The notes under the pieces are model-generated. The model had not been told where the DNA came from and searched no databases. It saw only the letters and a program-made list of their open reading frames with translations. Below, in pieces: positions 12,401-27,400 of a DNA stretch of 64,000 nucleotides (position 1 is the stretch's first letter; each line of letters starts with the position of its first letter). Origin of the DNA: Dicaeum eximium (Eukaryota > Chordata > Aves > Passeriformes > Dicaeidae); assembly GCA_013396995.1 (NCBI GenBank), contig VWZP01007456.1:500431-564430 (forward strand), read 5' to 3'. Both the position numbers and the translations under genes were made by a program.

Positions 12401-15400
12401 AGTTTGATCATTTTTAATAGGTGCTCATTTCTTAACAGCTTCCAGTCACATAGGCTCAGAGAAAATTTGATTATCTGGTTACTTCAAATCAAAAAACAGT
12501 TTATAGAGTAGATACTATTTATCATCTTAGTTTAAAGTTGTTAATGAACTTGAAAGCAAAGTAATTTTATTGTAGCTGCTCATATAGGCCTTTTTTTTCC
12601 TCCTTGAATTAAGATTTGTGTTGTATTTACATGTTTTGCAAGCTTTTATGTAATTCACCACCCTTAAAGGTATCTTTTCTCTACAGCTTCCTGATTAATG
12701 GCTCATAATTTCTCTCTGTCCTCATTATATGGATGTTATTAGCACACAAGCTTTAAACTACTCACTTTTTCACAAGATTTCTCAAGCAGTAAATGTGCAT
12801 TTGAAATTAGTTTTCCTTTAAAAGAAAAGTCACTGATGTTCAGAAGAGGGTGGGAGATACACAATGGCTGGTTTTGTCATTGCCAGAAAAGCTTTGATCC
12901 AGTAGAAGCTATGGAAACCAAAACTTGGTAGAGAAAAAAAAAGGACTTAAGACATCTGCTAAAGAGCTATAGAAATGTGATGACAATAAAACAAAAGTTA
13001 GAACGATCTACTTACCTACCAAGTCTACATTTTCTGTGTGTATGCCTGTATTATAGCGTTGGGATAGCAACGTGCTGAAGAAAAACAATTCCAGTCTCAG
13101 TCTACATTTACAGATATTAAAAAAAAATGTTTTGAACTGTTAAGCTGAAATTTATCATAATGCTTCTCAACCCAGTCAACTTTTTGTATGATCATTAATA
13201 TGGCACAGTTCCATCTAGCCAGTCCTGAATTATCCAAGTCTGAACCAAAGCAGGGTCTAGGGCCTTTCAGAGCTAAAAATACTTGCAATCCTTTTTAAAG
13301 CTTGTATCACTCCACTATGGATACATCTAATAACTTTAGTCCAGCTGTGAGCTGAGGTTTGTGGCTGCAGTATCTCCCTACACGATTGTCCTGCTGAGCT
13401 GAAGAGGAGGCATGAAGGATCAACTCCTCTCTGTGGAATCTTATAACATGATTCGGAAAGACAAATGCCAATTTTTCCATTAATTCTTTTTTTTTTCCTT
13501 TAAAAAGCCACGTGAAACCAAATGCCTTCTGCTCTCTTTAACCCTAATTCTTTGGGATGCCTAAGTGTTTCAGCCAAGTTTTCCACCTCTTTCCTCCCAA
13601 TGTTCTGCTATTTCTGTAAAAATGTGGTGTCAGTTCAGTGTACCCTGGAGCAGTACCCCAGTATGGTTGGAATTCCCAGCCAATAGCCTGGGGAATAATG
13701 ACCTTCTGGAGGGCAAAGATGGGTCTGAAGGTACCACAGAACTGGCTGAGTGCTTTCCAACAGCATGTGTTGCTTTGGGCACGTAGCCCAAAGAGGGGTG
13801 GTGGAGTGGCTCATAGCATTCCTTTGGAAGAGACATTATGGATACAAGTTTATGGATCTTAACTTCTGTGTAGCTCTGTCATCCAAGTACAGAAAACCCA
13901 ACAGGATGGCTTGTGTACGAAAAGGGGACTCCTGACTTTTAGGAGGATTGTGTAGGAATTATGTTTTCTCTATTCTAATTTATTTTTCTGTTCCTTCACT
14001 CCTTTCTCTCTCTTACCCACAGAACATTTTCAAGCCTGACAACAGTATGCACCTCTTCTAAGTCAATGTTTGAAAAAAGGTTCACTCTTCAAGCAGTGTT
14101 TAGAGTTTGGGACACAGCCCTTTCAGTATTTCAAATACTCTTCTTCATGAAATTCAGTATTCAGGGCTTGTACTGCGAAATATGAAGTTTGGACTTTTTT
14201 CCCTTTCAGTCCTTTTTGCCCCAGAAAAATAATATTTCTCCGAATATACTATTTTTTTCCCCGTTTCTACAGAATTTGTTGCTCTTTTTCCTTCCTTGTT
14301 CTCCTCTTCCTTATTCTCCTCTTCTTTGCTTAGTCTACTCTTCTTCCCTTTTCTTCTCTCATTTGGTCACTTTTAGCGTCTTGATTTTAGGGCTCAGCTC
14401 TTCAAATGTCAGTCTCGATATTCCATTCTCCTATCCCAGACTTGCAGGCACCATTCTCATCTCCTTTCATATGAGGAGAGTGAAATAAATATGCAATAGA
14501 AGATATCCAGATGAAATAAAGATTCAGACAGTTCATAAAGCCCAACATAAATTCAGAAGTTCTACGAAGATGGATTGCCCAAATCCAACCCAGCACACAA
14601 AAATGTTCTGATGCCATTGCTGGGAATAACCATGCAATAGGTACTGGCCACAGGAAAAAAAATCCTGTAATATTAAATGCTAAATCAGAAAATGCAGCTC
14701 CTAGAATGGTTTGACACAGACATTTTCTTCAAGCTGTAATCTTCATGCAAACTCAGAGATGATATAGAAAAAATGACCCCCTGCTCTGTTGTGTAGTGAA
14801 AAGTATTATGTAAAGGAGTACATAGAGTTGTAGGAAGAGGCAGCAACTGGAAATCTCATCTAGACAAAACTATTACAGAAGCTAAAACTCATAGAAAAAA
14901 AAATAAGAGACAGTAGAAGATTTTCTATCAGTTGAAGTCAAGATTGGATGTCATTCTAGACTATAAACTCTTATTCAACCACAAGATCATTGTTCAATAG
15001 AAGAATCATTGGATATCCTACTCTGTGCAGGAAGTCAGAATTATTACTTCCTTTCCTGGCCTTGAAAGTTACAAGGCAAATACTTGCCTGAAGTCAACTC
15101 CTGAAACATGAGCACATGCAGTATCAAAACTTATAAGTATTTTTTTAATAGAAAAAAAAATCCAAATAATTTTAGTGAATGTAAAATTCACAGCCCTAAT
15201 AGATATGTAATGACTGCTTTGATGATTCTGTATATGAAACATATTTTTGTTTACATAACTATTTTTATTCATATATAGTACCATGTGTAATTATGCCAAT
15301 TCTTATAATATATTAATGTTGTGAAAGATGAAGGTGCATCTGCTAGAAGGATGATTCACAGATTCAATAGGAATCTTTTTCAAGAAAACAAGCTTATAGA

Positions 15401-18400
15401 ATAGTAACTGGACCGAAAAGATGCCGCCTTTATTTTAAGAACTCTTTCTCACTGTGTTATCTCAGAGCATTTCTCAGTCAGACGTTAAAGTTCCTCTTGG
15501 CCTTTTATAATTTCTAAAACTTTTTCCAAATTATTTCTGCTATGCATTTTTCAGAATACCGGTGAGGACTTTGAAAAACCCAGCTTTAGTTCTTTGTGAG
15601 AGTAGAAATACTAATCTATTCACATCTTCAAACCTCCATTTTATGTGACATTGCATGCAGTCTTTTGGAAAGCCAAATATATCCATTAATAAACAAGTCT
15701 CTCATAATTTGTTTTGTTTATATTCTGTATCCAGACACGCATGTACTTGACTTGCTTGGTAGTGGGTTTCTCCCACTTAAGATTCGTTCTGACCTTACTG
15801 ATGGCATACATGTATGTTGGGCAAGATGAAGTCACACCAAGATCAGAGTTACTCAAACACAGCTGATTGGGATCAACACTGGATGTAAAGACATCTTTGC
15901 AGAATGAAGCATGCAGGACTGAATAGTGCCCTAATTTATATGGCTTATACATTTTATGGCAGTCACCCCTGTGTAATCAGAAGCTTTGTGTAAGAGAAGA
16001 TGACTCTATTCTATTCCTCTGAAAAATGTTCTGCACCAGCAGTTCTCATTGAGGATAATGATGAAGCATAAATATTGAGTGAGTAGCAAGAAAAAGCATT
16101 GTTGGAGGCCAGAACAGACAGAACAAGCATTCCCAAGACAACAGTGCATTTTGAACATGATAAACAGGAAAAGTTATGTTGAGTACATTGAGACTAACAA
16201 GTCTCAAAGCCCAAGGAGAAATCAGAAATGAGGAGTGATTCCTCTGCATCCATGATTTATGAGACAAAGCAAAATGCACTGAATAAATTGGAGTTAAATA
16301 CATTAAACTACATTGCTGGCCATGTGGCAACTTAAGATGTGCTGTGACTTATGAATATTTGCTGAATGCAGGACCAGAAGGGAGCAGAATTAAGTCCAAT
16401 ATTATAATGTACGAATAACTTAGAGCTGGCAAATGAAACTAAGAGAATGAGAATATAACTGAAACATAATAAAATTTCCTAACCATTAGGATTATGTGTA
16501 TTTTTTTCTTTTCAGTGGAGATTAAAGTACAAGTTGATCTGACTTTCTAGCTATAGTATATTCTAAAACATACTATAGGAATGGAATATGTGATATGAAG
16601 GTCATGTCTGCTTGGCAGAAGATTCTGAGAACCTTCAGGAACTTTCCCTCATTTGTGTAGGAAATACTCATCACTGTCAATGGAAAGACTTTGCATTTCA
16701 GCAAGAATTGGATTTCACTCTGATTCGGATGCTTATGAGACAGAAATAGGGTGAATCATGCTGTGCTTACATAGAAAAGCTTAAAACAAAGATGGAGAAC
16801 TGTGTTGTGAAACAGAGGTAAAAGATGAAACTAACAGGCACTCAGCAACTAACAGGAACTCAACAACCCTGATCACTGATGAGCAAAAATGACAAGTCAG
16901 TAGGAGGGAGGAAAGCAGACAAACAAGATGTTCCTCTATGCTGATAGAAATATGAACATAATACAATCTAGCATGAATTTCACCCAGATGGAGCCAAACT
17001 GTAACATCAGCTCCAAATGTTCTTGGATGCTATGGAAGTTTAACTTCCAAACGCACCTCATTCAGCTCCTTTAAATTACAGCAATTTACTTTATATGCAG
17101 GTTTTTTTAATGTTTTTTTTTCCCAACCTTGTACCCACCCAAAAGCTCTGAAAGGTCTTAAAGTTTATACCTTTGGCCGTGTTGACAATCAGAATGAGAA
17201 GTGAGTACTGTTAGATTGCTTAATAAAATGCTCTGGAGCTCTCCTTCTGGGAGTTAATGGTATTGTGCCCATGCAGCAAATCCCCAGTTAAGAGCAGGTT
17301 TAACATTTTCACTCTGCAGCATCCAAAGGCAGATTTCAGGCAGCACATCTCTGTTGAATGTCGTACTTATTCTTTGTATTCATTCAACTTTTCATGTTGG
17401 ATCTTACAAGGTTAAGGAAGAACTAAGCTTTTACACACTCGGAAAAAATTAATCCTCCAGCAGAAAATCTTGCATGTTTTGGGTTTGAGTTTATTTTTTT
17501 AATTATGTGTTTGGTTTACCCTTTCAGAGGAACAATAGTTAGGGATTTATTGTTCTATGAAGAAGAAGATCTTCTTAATTGTCTCTTAGACCTTGTTTTG
17601 GTAAAAAATGAAAACTCTTGCAGGCATTATGGTAGAAAAAGCTTTTGTCAACAGACAAAAGTGTTAATAATGAATACTGACTCATGCTACTGGTAGCTCA
17701 TGCCCTAACTTTGGAACTCTGCAAGCTATTTTACAATGAAAGAGCCAGATTAATTATTGTTTCCTATTAGTTTTGCTTCAGTATTTAACACATCTACTAG
17801 CCGTCCAACATCTTGTATTAAATTGAAAATATTGGGAATTTTTTTTTAAACTAAGTGGGTTTTTTGCCAACATATGTTCCTTACTTGACAAAAATATTGT
17901 ATAATCCAGTTTTTTCAGAAACATCAAATATCTCATGTCATTAATAATAGTTCTTCTAATTAATTTTTCTTTTTTTTTCTTCCCTCAATTATTTGATCAT
18001 CTGAAATAATAGCCTTTCTGAATATTTTCATTTTTTGTTCACAAAAGCTATGTATGAGTTCAATAGAGCCCTGTATGTTCTAAACATTGGTATTATTAAA
18101 TAACAATTTATTAATAGTATTAGCTTTTCAAAGAAAAGACCAGTAAACTGTACAGTGTGCCAAGAAGATATCCTTTACAGCTGTGTCCTGGCAGGGTGGC
18201 TGAAATGGTGTTACACATCAGTTTACTAAATCTCTCTGAAATGTCATGTTGCTGTGATTTGCCAAATGGACTTGGAGCCAGATTTTCTCTTCCCACTTTC
18301 TGTAGCTCTGGATCTACAGGGAGCAGGTCATTGCAAGTTTTCTCATTGGACATAGTGGATGTAATGTTATTATACTCCCATTTTTTTCATGTTGAAAAGC

Positions 18401-21400
18401 TATTGCAAAACACCACTTCTTTTGACAAAATATGTGGAATGAAAATACTCACTGCATTTTAGATGTGATGGCAGATGCTATTTTTGAGCAGAGCAATTGG
18501 TATTAAACATCAGCAAAAGTTGCCCTCCGAAATATTTTTAAACATTTTTGAGATTTGGTGTTTATTATCTAATGTGGCTGCTTTGGTTTTTTATATTCAC
18601 AGGTTGTTCGGTGTCACTTCTCTTACTCAGACAAACTGCTCAAGCACGTGGATGATCATCAAAAACCAAGAGTTACACTGGTATCACCACGCTAACCCGA
18701 TCCTACTGCTGGTGATGTACTACACCCTCGCCACTCTCATCCGGCTCTGGCTGCAAGAGCCCATTGAAAGGGTAACTTCCTTCTCTCTTCTCACACTAGT
18801 GACTGTGAGGCTGGCCAGTGCAGATACTTGCTAACAGAGCTGCAAAAATTTAGGAAAATAGACAGCAAGTGCAAGTTGGTGCTTTGGATTTGGTCTTTTC
18901 ACTAAGTGTCTCCAAGAGTCTGGTCTAACATGGATATTATTCTTAAAGTCATGGGGACAATTATGCAAGGAATGCAATGACAGAGCATTAATGCTTTGAT
19001 TTGGAAATCAGGTATTGATCTGCAGTAGTGGCCAGACTTGATTGACTCAATGATCTTAAAGGTCTTTTCCAACCTAGATGATTCTGAGTCTGTGATTCAA
19101 GTTTAGGTGCTATCAAGTGAACACCTAAGGCTTGTCTACCAGAACAGAGGTAGGATACATTTTGGCACAGGATACTGTAAGACAAAACACATATTTGTAA
19201 TTTTATCACAGATACAGAAAAATTTTCTTAAAACCTTTCCTCCTGTGTGCCTGAGTGAAAAACCCTGCTTTCATTTTAGAGCAAGAGAACAAGGAGAAAA
19301 AAAAAAAGTAAATCTTCTGCCAATTTCAGGGGAAAATGGGTATATGGGAACCCAGAGGTATCTTAAAAGCTTAGAAACTGAAAATATAAAAAGGATGATC
19401 CTAGGCATTACTTATATTAATTTCCCTATCCTCAGAAGCCTGATGTGAGTTTTTGAGTTGAGGTTTAGTAGTGCTGTAAACCACAATGAAAATACTCATG
19501 ACTGTGCTGTGAATCAGTGGAGTTTGTAGAGGCAAGTAAAAATGTTGAAGGTTTTCTTATTTTAAGGGTGTTTCTTCATATAATGGATAATGTAACCATT
19601 TAACATTTAAAAAGGCAATCAAAATACATAATCTCTGAATTGAGATGTCTGGTATTTGGGGATTACATATATAGGGCTTCAAAAGGTGAACGATGCCAGA
19701 GCCATCACCTTGAACTATTAAAAAATGGTGTCTTAAGTTTCCAGAAATCTTAATACCATCTTTTCTGAAGTCATATCATTGTGGTCCAGTACCCTCTGGC
19801 ATTGAGTATTTTTAGGGTCTTTTTCCTTTTATTTTTTCTGCAGCTGCAGCTTCTGGAAACTAGATTTTTTTTTTTTTCTTTCCTTAAATGAAACGTTAGA
19901 TTTCCAGATAATAATACGATTTTAGCACTGGGGCTGTAACTAAAACTTCACATCTCACAAACTGCTTAGTAAAACCACGAGAACTACCCACAGAGGAGTA
20001 ACCACATGTGAAATGCAGTTAGTGTGAGCTGTGTGATCTCAGCAAGTCTGGGAATTGATTTCCAGCGCCAGTGTTGTTTTCATCCAACAGTCACCATCTA
20101 AAAGTTGGGTATTGGACCTAAGTTAGTTGCTCTGCTTTTTCAGTGGAGAAAAGTGGGTCTTTCTATCTAGGAGAGAGTGAATACTGCAATTTCCTACAGG
20201 GACTTGAGAGGAACTGTAGTGGTCTTGCCTGCAGTTCTTTTTTTGAGACTGCTTGCAGTGTCTGAGATAGATATTCCCATAAAACACTAAAACCAGTCTC
20301 TAAGAACTGCCAACAAGTGAAATTAGAGATGCTTTCCAGGCAGTTGAGCTAGAGTAAGTATTAAAAGACATTAATTTAAGAAACACTGATGTCAAATTCA
20401 TGGCTACATGAGAGGCAATACAAAGTCTTGGCACTCCCAAGGGAACTTCAGATGCCAGGGAAATGATGCTTCCCTCCAAAGATAAATGGATGCTTTAAAA
20501 AGGGAAAACTGTAAAGGAAGGACTATCCATGCATTAATGCATGCAATCAAATATAAATTTGATGCACAGGACATTAGTGATGCAAGTATTTGTCATTAGA
20601 AAGAGATGCTGAGATTTGCAAAATTTACTTTATTTTCTGTATTTTGCACACATCCTCCTTATGGGTTTTTCTTTTGGTCTATATGCATTTTGGTTTTGTT
20701 TAGTGGTGTCATAGATCAGGATTTAAAATCTCTCTTACTAGCTTTTCCCTGATAGACTGCATTTGCAGTTATTTAAATCCAGAAATAATTGCATTCTAGG
20801 GCTCATTGAAATGCTTTTAAACTTGTGTAATTGTGGTGCATTTGATTCATTATGGAACTAAATACATAACCTGCCTTTTCAGTCCCCAGTGATTTCGAAG
20901 TTACTCTGTATTTAGGATCTCACTACTAACCTACCTGAAGTTTAATAAGTGGCAAAACCAAAAAGCTATGAGCCGTTTAGTGTAAAGAAGTTTTCCCCTA
21001 TATACTGCTGTCCTGTAGAATAAGAAATAGCTCCTCTTAGGAATTTTATTAAAAATAAGCTTTTGAACAAAACAAGAAAGAAATACTTTTTCAATCTAAA
21101 AAGATTACATAAGCTAAATATAATACTGGTGTAGCAGATGCTAAAAGCAGAGTAAAACATGTAGACCTGATGAGGATTTTTTTTTAAGTGTGAATTACAT
21201 CTTGGGATAAAATGTGGATAAAATTCCTTCTGGATTGCAGCAAGAATTCTCTTTGAGACAGATGCTCTTGAGACTGTCTCTAAATGCTGCAGGTGATGAA
21301 AAATTTTACAGGAACACCCCCTACTTCAAATCTTGAGTTTCAGGGTTCCTTTTTTTGTGTATGCACCAAAATGCCAAAGTATGGCATGCATGAAATTTCA

Positions 21401-24400
21401 GTGTATGCTCTCCATATGGGATTCTGAATGGATCTTACTCATGCAAAGTGACTGTGGCAGTCAGTGGAAGATTTGCTTCTCTTATGCTTGCTGTTTGGGA
21501 TCCTGACTTATTCTAACATTGAGTCTTGTGAAATTCTACCTCTGCAAATAAGAAAAAGCAATCTGTCTCTGGAGATTTCAGCTCACAGTTGTAACTGCTA
21601 GTGCTGAATATATGAATAGAGCCCATTCATTCTGTGCTGTGAGTGGTAAGCAATGGTACAGGAGTTAGCAGAGCTACAGCAGTTGAATGTAGAGTCCTCT
21701 TATAAAACTTTTATAATTGCTTGAATTAAAAGATATTTAAGAGTTGCTAAGGAAGAACTGAAAAAAATAGGCAAGTCAAAGGACTCTCACAAGCTGTGCT
21801 TGTGTGACTAGTACTGTGTTTTCTGAATTTTCTTCCTCTTCTGGGAGAGAGAAAACAAGATTTCCCACCCTTCCCTGTTGTGTCTGAGGCTAAAAATATC
21901 TTACTAAAATAATTGTGTGTGTCTTAGGTCTTTTGTATTGTTTTTCTCACCCTGGTGCCAAACTAAATGCCTTTGATAAGCAGTTCTTTATGGTTCATAT
22001 TTATATTAAAGTTTAAAATGGCAGTGACAAGTATTTTAAGCACAGAATCAGTTTATTTCATCTTACAGTTTTGCTAGGAATGCCCTTTTACAATCAAATA
22101 TAAATATCCAATCATATGTGAAATGTGCTACCATTTCCTCTGAGAAGTGAAACTAAATTCATAATCATTGTTTATCTAAGTCAAGTAAAAAATAGGACCT
22201 TGCTGCTATAATTGGAATGAGGAGAGTTTCAAAATGAGATAGGTTGTTTGGATGTCCTGTTCTTATGGGTAGCTTTGCAGACCTCTGCCCAGCACACTGA
22301 TTTATTCTTCTATTACATCAGAGGATTTTGCCTGAGCAATGAGAACAGTTGCCACCAGCAAGCTGCCACTCCAGAGGGACAGTGCAGGAACAGCTCTGGT
22401 AGGGCTCAAAGAGAAGCTGTAACCTACTGTGGTTTGCACTCCTCCTCAAATTAGTGATAACATTTGCCATCTCAGATGGAGAAATAAACCACATGCATTA
22501 GAGACAATCATAGAGTCACAGGAAAGCTGAGACTGGAAGGAACTTGCAAAGAACATGTGAAGCAACTTCTTCTCAGATTAAATTTCCCAGGGCCAAATCT
22601 TGTGTGGTTCATTGTTTTCATGGTGAAAAAAAAAAAAAAATTTTTTTTTAATACTCAGAAGATGTTTCCCTGAAGCAAATTAAGTCCTTAGACTCTTGTC
22701 CTATAACTGTGCCTCCCTGTGAGAAGACTACCCCTGTCTTCTCTAAAACTGTAATTTTATTGCTGTAAATTGGGAAAAAAAAAACTGATTCCTGAATCCT
22801 TCAGCTTCTCCAAGCCTCAATCATCTTGACAATTCTCTGTGGGATCCTGTCCAGATTTTCTGTGTCTCTCTTGAACTGGGGATGCCAGAATTGCGCTGCA
22901 GGTATGGCCTGACACTTGCCAGGCACAGTGGAATAATCACATCCCTTGATCTGCTGGCAGTACTCTGGCTGATGGAGTCCAGGACGTGTCTGCCTTCATT
23001 GCTGCTGGAATGCAGTCCACTGCTGGCTCTGTTTCAGCTTGCTGTGCACCAGAGCCTATTCCACAGAGCTGCTTCCCACACAGTCTGTCCACAGCCTTTA
23101 CTCTTATGTGGGTTTATTCCAGCTGCAGGACTTTATCTTTGTTAAACCTTGTGCAGTCTTTGTTGTCCCGTCTCTGGTGAGGTTTTCTTCTGGCCCATTT
23201 ACCTCCTTCCAGCTCAGTGTCACTCACAATTTTTGTGTGGGTGCAATTCCATCCAGGTAGTTTTGAGTAGGACCAGACCTAGTGCCAATCTCTGAGGAAC
23301 TCCACTCATGGCAGTCTCCCTTTTTGTATTTGAGCCTTTACCCTACTTGGAGAAAGGCACTTTAGCTAGCCCTCCACCCATCCTGTGTTCCATTTGTCAA
23401 GTCCTTATCTTACTAGCTTGTCAGCAAAGACAAAGCTTGTCAGCGGTCAAAGTTGCTGAAATAGCATGCACTGCCTTGAAAAATAAACATTGGACCTTGT
23501 GGCTTTTATGTGTTTGTATATGCTTGTGGTAGGATTATATGGTAAGCTAAGGTAGTACATGGAGGTCTGTGTAATTCTGGTGTCATGTAACTAGCAGTTA
23601 TAGAAAAGCTCTGTCATTGTTTCTGAAAATGTCATCTCAGAGTCATCTACCACAAACCAAGTGTATTAGGCACTAAAAGGTGTTTCAGAGATGCTTTGGA
23701 GAGGGAGCATCAGTCGGGGGGAAATTTCAGTTCCTCTGTAAGATTGTGTTTACAGAGCTACACCTAGTGCTGCCATTTGTTGTCATTTAGCAGACGCCTG
23801 ATGAAGAGAAATCTGTCAGCAGGGAAGATGACAAAGAGATTCCCTGCAGCCCAATTCCAATGACAGCGGAGAGGAGACGCAGTCTGTGGTATGCAAGCCA
23901 CTATACAACTGATGAGAGAAAAGTAAGACTGGAGGGGGAAGGGTCTCTGCATCACACGATTACTTTGAATCAAGGGAAGTGGTGTTACATAGCTTGCAAG
24001 ATCTCCACATGTGATTACGTAAATCGGATAAAATATCAAGGATGCATAGCAGAGTAGGATAGGAATATATTTTGTAAAAATGAATGAAACAAAACCAGGA
24101 GCCACTGTAAGGATGTAAATTAAAAGGATGTTTTATGTTTTTGGCTTCCACATTTAAGAAATGTAGGACTGGGCTTTTGGCTTGGGCATTAACTTTGAGC
24201 AAACCAGCTAGAAAGTCTGTCAGGGAGCTAAACCTGGTGTAAAGATAGATCTGCCTTGTAACTACTACTTAGCACTGTCACTGGGGCATGGGGACTGCCA
24301 GCTTATCTTCTCCTAAGCGTACTGGTGTCCTTCTTGAAGATACAAAGCAAAGCAGTTTAGGCAGTTGTGTAAAACATTCTGGAAGGGTCCAGCTCTCTGA

Positions 24401-27400
24401 CACCTGTCTGCACCGGCTGCTGTGCAAAATTTCACTTGTTGAGTTATTGTCAAATTTGGGACATATGAACATTCATATATACTCAAGCCCCAAGAAATCC
24501 ACTATAATAATCGTAATGGGAAATGAGCTGCCAAACAGATAAAGTATCATATTTTATATTTGCACCATATTTTTATTCAAACTATTTTTATAATTGTAGT
24601 AATTCTAATGATTGTTTAAAAACTTAGTTTTTAAGCATTGGATCATTAGAAAGACATTAGAAAGCAGTTAATCAGTATAATGCAATACTGATTAATTCTT
24701 TGACCTAGTATCCAAAATTTCAATGCAACATTCTCAGTTCTGGTTTAAAATTCACAGAAACATACAGTAAAATTATGTCAATGCTATGGCACACTGAATA
24801 TAATTGTATGGTATTGTACAATTCTGCTGACTTTTTAAGAATTCTTTTTGAATTTCTTGGTGCAAATCTGCAAAAGTCAGCACATATGCATGCATGTATT
24901 CAAGAAGTCAGACTTACTAATGCTTGAGCTGTGCTTCTGTAATAATTTGTTCTTGCATTGCTTTTTGCAGCTTCTCTCAATGACCCAAGATGAATACAAG
25001 CCATCGGATGTTAGTATACTACTAGTCTTTGTAATTTTGCAATTCTTCTCAATGTGTGTAAAAATACAGACAACAATGATCCATACAGATCAAACCTTAG
25101 ATGACATTTGTAAAACTTCTAGATTTATGATTAGCTTGCCATTTACCCTATAATCTTGATTATCCTAAATGTTATTGTCTTCTGCTTCCTTAATAATTTC
25201 CCTGAGAAACCATTAATTGATCACTTGAAATTAAGCTGCTTGTAGTAGTACCAACTGGCAAACGATCTTTGCTATTTCATTGAGTTTGAATAAGATATGA
25301 AAATATGCTTTCTAATGCAAGCCCCCTTTAAATTTGATTTAGTTTCTTTGCTATATTTTTTTTATTTTATTCATGTTGGAATGCTGAGGCCCTTCAAGCA
25401 TGACCGACAACACATATGAGTTCAATTTGCAGATTACAAAAAATCCAAGTCTTTATTTGAACAGACAGCAAATGATCCATTTATCTTGACTGCTATAGAC
25501 CTTAGCAGACTCTGAAAGCAGAAATGTCCCCTCTGTTTAGCACACACAGAAGAATATAGATGAAGATGAATTTTAGAAGCATCCATAGCCTAATACAAAC
25601 GTGCTCTACTGTCTGTACTTGGTGCAGCTGGATATGGCTGAACATAACCCAGATACTATTCTGAAACAGTTCACAGGCTGTTGCACATGCCTGTGCATAG
25701 TTTTGACAAGCAAGATATGCTCCAGTCTCACAGCCTGAGCAGAAGTCTGTCTTGAGCACATATTGCCATCACTAACCCACTGCATGTGAATTTCTGCCAA
25801 TAGGAAAGATACTGATAATTGTAATTGCTGGAGCCCTTATCCAAACAAGCACAAGGTCTGAAACTGAAGTCACAAAACTAAAAAAATTAAGGAGTGTTGA
25901 ATTAACACTATTAAATGACAAAAATGTGCCATCAATAACAATGATTACCACAAATGGTTTTATTAATAGCTGCAAATACAGATCTCACCACTAATAATTC
26001 AAACTGGAAAGTCATTTCTAAGCCAGTATTTTAATAACTGCTGGAAATAATTAGATGTGATGTCTGAAAATTGTGATGTAGTAGTTTGCCTAAGAAGAAG
26101 GATGAATTTTTGGTTACTTCTATTGGTGTGACATAAAAATCTAACAATTAATTTTGGGAACTGTTCTGTGTTACTTTTGCATGCAACACAACTATAACAT
26201 AGCAGCTCCTTGGAAGCAACTGCAGCTGCTTGTTAACCTCTTTTAACATTGGTGCTCCAAGAGTAGCAAAAGACAGAAGTAGGAGTCCCACTGTTCTAGG
26301 AGCCACAGTAAATGCAGTGCCTCTCTCCGGTGTCCTGGCAGGTGCTGCTGGTGACAGTGAACGGGAACCCTGCTGACTACCACACCATCCACCCCTCACT
26401 GCCCCTGGAAAATGGTCCAGCCAAAGCAGACATGTACTCCACACCACAGTACAAGTGGGAGCCCACGGATGGCATGTCAGGTAGGAAATTGCCTAGGAAT
26501 TGTCATTTTTTCCATGAGTTTTTTCTTATTTCTGTATCTCTAGTCACTGCTTCTAGCATTTCTTGTTATTTTGGTCAGCTCTTTGGCCTGTTAAATAACT
26601 GCTGTCACCTTACAATGATGGATGCCCATGCAGCAGCTTTGTAAACTGGGCTGTAGGTGTATACCATGCAAAACACTTTGCCTGCCAACACAGTGATTTG
26701 AAGTAGCCATCAGAATGATTGCAAGCAAAATAATTTCAGGAGAGGATGCATGTACTATCTACACCAGCATGGATTGCAAATAAGAATTTCTTTTTCTACT
26801 TAGAAAAGGAAGAGGAGGAGGAGGAGGAAGAAGAAGAGGAAGTTACTCAGGAGGAAAAGGAAAATGTTAAATTACATGCCCTGGTCTCTGTGTTTCAATT
26901 TATCATGAAACAAAGCTACATTTGTGCTCTGATAGCTATGATGGTAAGCAACACAAAGAATGCTGTTGAGTTTATAAAAGTGTCTTCTCCATGCTTTTCT
27001 GAAAATAGACCCATCTGTTGGTTTTCAGCAAATCTTAGTATCAGGCTTAAAAAATATCAAGGTGGTGTCTGCATAATTTTGAGCCCATTTTAGGTTATTA
27101 ATGCATAATTCCTAGGCCTGTTACAAACCTTTAAATAGGGCAACACACTTCCAGGACTTAGACCCCCAGGCTTTGTTGCCTGTTGAACATCAGAAAACCA
27201 CTGGGTCTCAGTTTTTTATTGATTCTCAAGCTTCTGCACAAGCAGGTTTTTCACGTGTTTGCACATGTCAGAAATTTACCAATGAAATAATGTCATACTG
27301 ATAAAGAAAACTGTAAAAATAGAGTTCCTAATTCAGCCAATGCATGCATCCAATGACTCTCTGAGAAGAAAGGATCCTTAAAGCTTTCTGTAAAGTTTCC

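Larger units (their letters stand above)
3268..18602 (+). other. PIEZO2: PIEZO2 intron (15.3 kb)
   Basis: The longest complete intron in the window. It contains one CR1 3'-end copy (5470-5956), a self-complementary AATATTGC direct-repeat cluster (6782-6833) and a pyrimidine-rich tract (14278-14372). The remainder looks single-copy, AT-rich and non-coding. No candidate exon joins in frame between FYAR and LFGV, and mammalian PIEZO2, as I recall it, has none there. Confidence 0.75.
18772..23790 (+). other. PIEZO2: PIEZO2 intron (5.0 kb)
   Basis: Contains a short + strand CR1 tail (19036-19099), a − strand CR1 (22506-23460) and an A15/T9 tract inside the latter. The rest is unremarkable non-coding sequence. 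Confidence 0.75.

Noticed and set aside
14189..14488. 99-codon frame rich in Ser, Leu, Phe and Pro
   Set aside because: An artefact of a pyrimidine-rich tract; no domain.
18157..18462. 101-codon frame just upstream of coding segment 3
   Set aside because: No membrane-repeat or other PIEZO2 similarity. The phase match between 3267 and 18603 leaves no room for it.
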